64,000 nt of DNA from Taenia hydatigena (taxonomy: Eukaryota; Platyhelminthes; Cestoda; Cyclophyllidea; Taeniidae), in the NCBI GenBank assembly GCA_036345935.2, contig JADWOT020000002.1, positions 5,631,756-5,695,755 on the forward strand, in the 5' to 3' direction. Numbering within the stretch: position 1 is the first letter of the stretch; the number at the start of each line of letters is the position of its first letter. The notes beneath the pieces were generated by a model that saw only the letters and a list, made by a program, of their open reading frames with translations, was not told the origin of the DNA and searched no databases. The position numbers and the translations under genes were made by a program. Shown in pieces: positions 60,406-64,000 of this stretch.

Positions 60406-63364
60406 CCTCCCTACACTCTACGAGAGTAATAAGAATCCCTAAATTTCGCGTCTTCTATGCTGAACAAACGGAGAAGAAATTACCATGTTCTTAGACCTTA
60501 GAATCGTGCATCAGCAACGTCTTTGGGAAATCCTTTAGATGCCATTTTAACAGTGGTCCTCAAACTAAACTTCACATTAAGGCTTTTTCAAAATTGGTAC
60601 TTCCATAGCGTGTCTTCGTTGAGTTAGCCATTTACTATGCGCCCTTCCATTCACCGAGACTGCGATTCAGTTAGATTTGGTCAATACTACGAGGACTGCC
60701 ACTGCCTTACGCACTGAGCGAATTTTATGCAGTAGTCACTGGGCCTGGGATAATATGTCTAAAAGCACGTTTCGCTTGGCTCCCCTGTTCTCGCATGAAC
60801 TGCACCTTACTGTCTATCCGGGTTCCATCTGCCTACTATAAATACGGAGGTATCATTATTTCGGATACTGCACACGCATATGCGTGTAAATATTTTGAAC
60901 AGGCCTCTAGTGGTCATTCCTGATCCTGTCTTCGTGTGCGCTGTTAGTTGCTTATTCCTGAAATACAAGGCGATACTTAGCTTCACTGCATGAAAAGAGC
61001 ATTTGGATCCAGCGCTAGACATTTAGTGCGTAATATCAATCGGGTCATCATGCCTTCTATGGGTGTTTTTCTGCCAGACTCTATTTGGGGTAGATCAGTT
61101 GCTCTCCTCACTTCTTGTCGTGAGGCGCGGGATCTTTTGACTTCCACTGTCTTGGAACCAAGTCTTCCTGCAAATTATACTGACGACCTTGCGTGATACT
61201 TTTAGCCGAATCTTATCCAGATACAGCTCAGAGCTGATTCTTTCTAGAGCAGTGCAAGGTAACTGAATCGCAGCAAGATGCTTAATGTTGGGACGGAACA
61301 TTTGCTATCAGTAAAACCACAAAGATATGTATCGTAGGCTGATTGCACGCAAACCTTTAGTGTTATGGCGTATCCACACTTTGCGTTCAATCGGTTGTTA
61401 TAGCCAACACAGATCATTACTCTGGAAAAACGATTTCAGGGTCTTTTAGGAACAGCAAGGTGGTTAATTTGTCTGCAGAATAGAACAGGTCTACCCTCTT
61501 TGGCACCCATGTCATCAAGAATTCCTCACAACCTCGAATCGCAGGAAGGAATTGTGGAGGAGTCAGTGCCTACAACCGCTGAGGTCTTCGCCCCAAGCTC
61601 TTGATCTTTTGGCCCATCAATACCTCCTTTAGCCACCTTACGGTTCAAATGTATGAAGAGGGCGGACGAGGTGCTCTGCTTAACAGTGGTAGTAAGTACA
61701 AAGCAAAACGGCATAATAAAACTAAGCTTAGAATTTCTATTTTGTTCCTAACCTCAAAGCGGCATTTTCATCGCAGGTTTCTACCAGCCTTTCATTTCCT
61801 CCGAGCCTAAATTCAAATATTAGATAACACCTGAATTCTTTTGTTGTCGTTTGGCTCATCATCCATTTGACTTTAATAGTAGGAAATATTAGAAATGCCT
61901 GCCACTCCATGAAGGAATATGCTAAAATTAAATAAAAACGAAGCTTTATGCAGGTTGAATTAGAACGTGGCATTTGAGCACTGAGTCATACATATCTGCT
62001 GGCTTCTCAATAATGATTCCTGCAGATTCTTTCTAGCCGTGATTAAAAAAGGGAATTTCCAATGTTCGTAAACGCCTACTGTTGCATAATGGCTACCGTA
62101 TACTACTAATATGCCCCCAAACTTCTGCACTAAGCCTTATTGAATGTGTATCCTTGACCCCCAGATTTGCTTTTAGCACAATCCTACCAAGCGAGGATGT
62201 TAAACTAACTTTGTTTGTAAATGTGTGGGTGTTTATATATCTGGATAAAGTAAAATTCAGAATGAACGCGATTGTGAGCAGCAGATACCTGCTGCATTAA
62301 ACCTATTTATCGACGATTAGCCCATGCATATATTTCTATTAAACTGAAGAATCCAGGAATCAAGGAACTGGAGTAACTTGCGCGTGTTAAGGGTCATGGT
62401 AGCAGTAGCCAAATGTTTCTTCAGCGCCCCACTGATACTCCCTGCTATGTTGATTTGCTTTTGTTCCGTGCACCAAGCCTCACAGTGATCTCTGCCACTG
62501 TCACAACCTCATGGAAAGCTCAATAAACCCACTACAAACGACGCATCTGCTAAAACTTTGATTTGAAACCTTCTCCATCACATCAGACTGAGTAAAATTA
62601 GAAGTGCTTTCCTTCCCATTTTAAATGAGTAGCTAGAATATTCCATGACGGCAACGACACCTGACTATTGGAGGAGGCGAAGAGGACATTCGAATTCCGT
62701 TAGCTTAGCTTGTGAATTAGAGCTATAAGGTGTAGAAAGACAAATGTGTTTCAGCGGAGACCTCACTAGATCCGATACACCAAACTGCGTGCGCCGGTCC
62801 CGTAACGAGTCTGTCAAGACAACAGACAGTTCACAACCATTTGGATAGCGGTCATAGCATGGGCCAAACGAATGGGCCAGATTGGGCGGTGCTTACGACT
62901 TTACAATGCCTTTTAGGTGTTTACTGTAGATTTGGAGTAGGGGCAAGCAGACAAATTTTTAATAGAACATTAAGTTGACGCTAGACCTTGGAAATTCTCA
63001 ACCTAGCGAGAAGCCAAGGACAGTTGCTTTCTTCTCTGCGCAAAACAGGGCCAACTCAAAATAAATTCGATGGTTAAATGTCAAATACCTGACCGCATCA
63101 ATTCACAAGATCAAGCGAGTTGTACGCTGTTGCGTGCATACAAATTGATTTATTTGGATCCCAATGAACTCTTACTCCTTGGACCCTATTTTTCCTAGTG
63201 CGCACATTGGCACACGCATTGATCACCTTCTACGTTTGGAATCGTAAGTGTGCTTTGCTCACAGTCGCACGAGTATTTTGGCCACGAATGCATTCACAGC
63301 TTAAGTTGTGCTTGTCAATTCAAAAGCTGGCTTATTGACTCATGCAAATTAAATAAATACCGTA
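60406..63364. other. no gene recognised
   Basis: Only isolated short frames (for example a 68-codon ATG-started frame at 60990-61196) without family or splice support. Confidence 0.3.
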
Positions 63365-63652
63365 TTAAGAAGCGCCTTCAAATTTGGCCTCCATTAAGTT
63401 CACATTGCAAAGCGTTCCCTGTCTGCAAACAAACTCTGCACTCAGCTTCTTGCAATTCTTTACAGCGTACGCCGCATTAGTGATTCGTTTCCCTACTACT
63501 ATGTAAAACTTTGCGTGTTGTTCTGCTTGTAAACGGCTCCACAAATCCACCTCAACTATTTCATCAGATCTGGGCAGGGTCGCAATGCCTCCGCTGAAGA
63601 ACAAGATTCGCATCCGGTAAGGGTCCAACACAGTTGGCCGTAGCTGCTGCAC
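63365..63652 (-). CDS. open frame, unknown
   Basis: A 95-codon minus-strand frame runs from after a TGA to TAA. It reads DPYRMRILFFSGGIATLPRS, then EQHAKFYIVVGKRITNAAYA, with balanced composition. It begins with GTG, not ATG, so it would be an exon of a gene starting further right. No domain recognised. Confidence 0.25.
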   Translation of the reverse strand: MQQLRPTVLDPYRMRILFFSGGIATLPRSDEIVEVDLWSRLQAEQHAKFYIVVGKRITNAAYAVKNCKKLSAEFVCRQGTLCNVNLMEAKFEGAS

Positions 63653-63848
63653 TCAGATTCACATCGATTTTTTCGATTCGAAGTCATCAGCCATCGCCAT
63701 GCACTCATCGCCCCGAAGCATTGCCTTCTCCCTTCCACATGACAGCTGTTCTATCTCGACTTTAATTGCTTGGCAACTTGTCAAACGAACGAATCCGGTG
63801 CAGTTCGGACAGATAGGCGATTTAGGAATTTAGCCATCGAGCACAAGC

Positions 63849-64000
63849 ATGGAGGTGTGGATGGACGTTTGCAAAGAACAAGTTAAAATTGCTTGCAAAG
63901 AAAACATTTATCACTTTCACACCCTCGACCAGTGCGCTCTTGCGTGCACTGTTCATGACGCCCTGAAGTGCACACTTGCTTCTTCCATTGGCTTATTGAC
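63849..64000 (+). CDS. possible 5' end of a gene cut by the window edge
   Basis: ATG at 63849 follows an in-frame TAG at about 63831, and the frame stays open for 50 codons to the window end. It begins MEVWMDVCKEQVKIACKENI and continues with regularly spaced Cys residues. The minus strand is also open here, so the strand is not certain. Family unknown. Confidence 0.3.
   Translation, partial: MEVWMDVCKEQVKIACKENIYHFHTLDQCALACTVHDALKCTLASSIGLL

Overview
The window reads as nuclear DNA of a metazoan. Coding stretches are short, lie far apart, and are bounded by GT/AG splice sites; most of the sequence is non-coding and holds diverged repeats. There are no operons, Shine-Dalgarno sites or CRISPR arrays. 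The two tandem fibronectin type III exons resemble the single-FN3 secreted antigens of taeniid tapeworms, so a parasitic flatworm (cestode) is my best guess. That is an inference, not a proof.

Layout. 0-0.5 kb: two tRNA-Asn(GTT)-like sequences on the minus strand inside a duplicated unit. 0.6-17 kb: no convincing gene, but several pairs of diverged dispersed repeats. 17-19 kb: purine-rich low-complexity DNA with a small Lys/Glu-rich ORF. 19.5-21.2 kb: a ~0.9 kb repeat (R) followed by a truncated ankyrin-gene start. 22-25 kb: more relics. 28.9 kb: a 253-bp segment that recurs almost unchanged at 45.7 kb. 31.5-33.1 kb: a probable multi-exon gene of unknown function on the minus strand. 36.7 kb: an MSP-like fragment. 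39.4-41.8 kb: the clearest gene structure, an ankyrin-repeat gene (or two adjacent genes) with six exons on the plus strand and one frameshift. 43.5-46.4 kb: candidate exons, including half of a SAM domain, disrupted by a 188-bp duplication with the templated 253-bp insert. 48.0-49.6 kb: a decayed second copy of the ankyrin exons. 51.6-52.5 kb: the second R copy. 55.3-56.75 kb: two FN3 exons on the minus strand. 58.4-60.4 kb: a ~140-bp tandem array and a 280-bp inverted repeat. The last 700 bases hold two uncertain open frames.

How the parts relate. The ankyrin material at 20.8, 39.4 and 48.0 kb is one family in different states of decay: the 20.8 kb copy keeps only the first half, the 48.0 kb copy only the second half, and the 39.4 kb locus has both. 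R lies upstream of the first-half relic and downstream of the second-half relic. The SAM exon lies on the same strand as the ankyrin exons and may belong to an ankyrin-plus-SAM protein (ASZ1/GASZ-like), but the linking exons were not found. Most other calls are short and uncertain, with confidences set accordingly.
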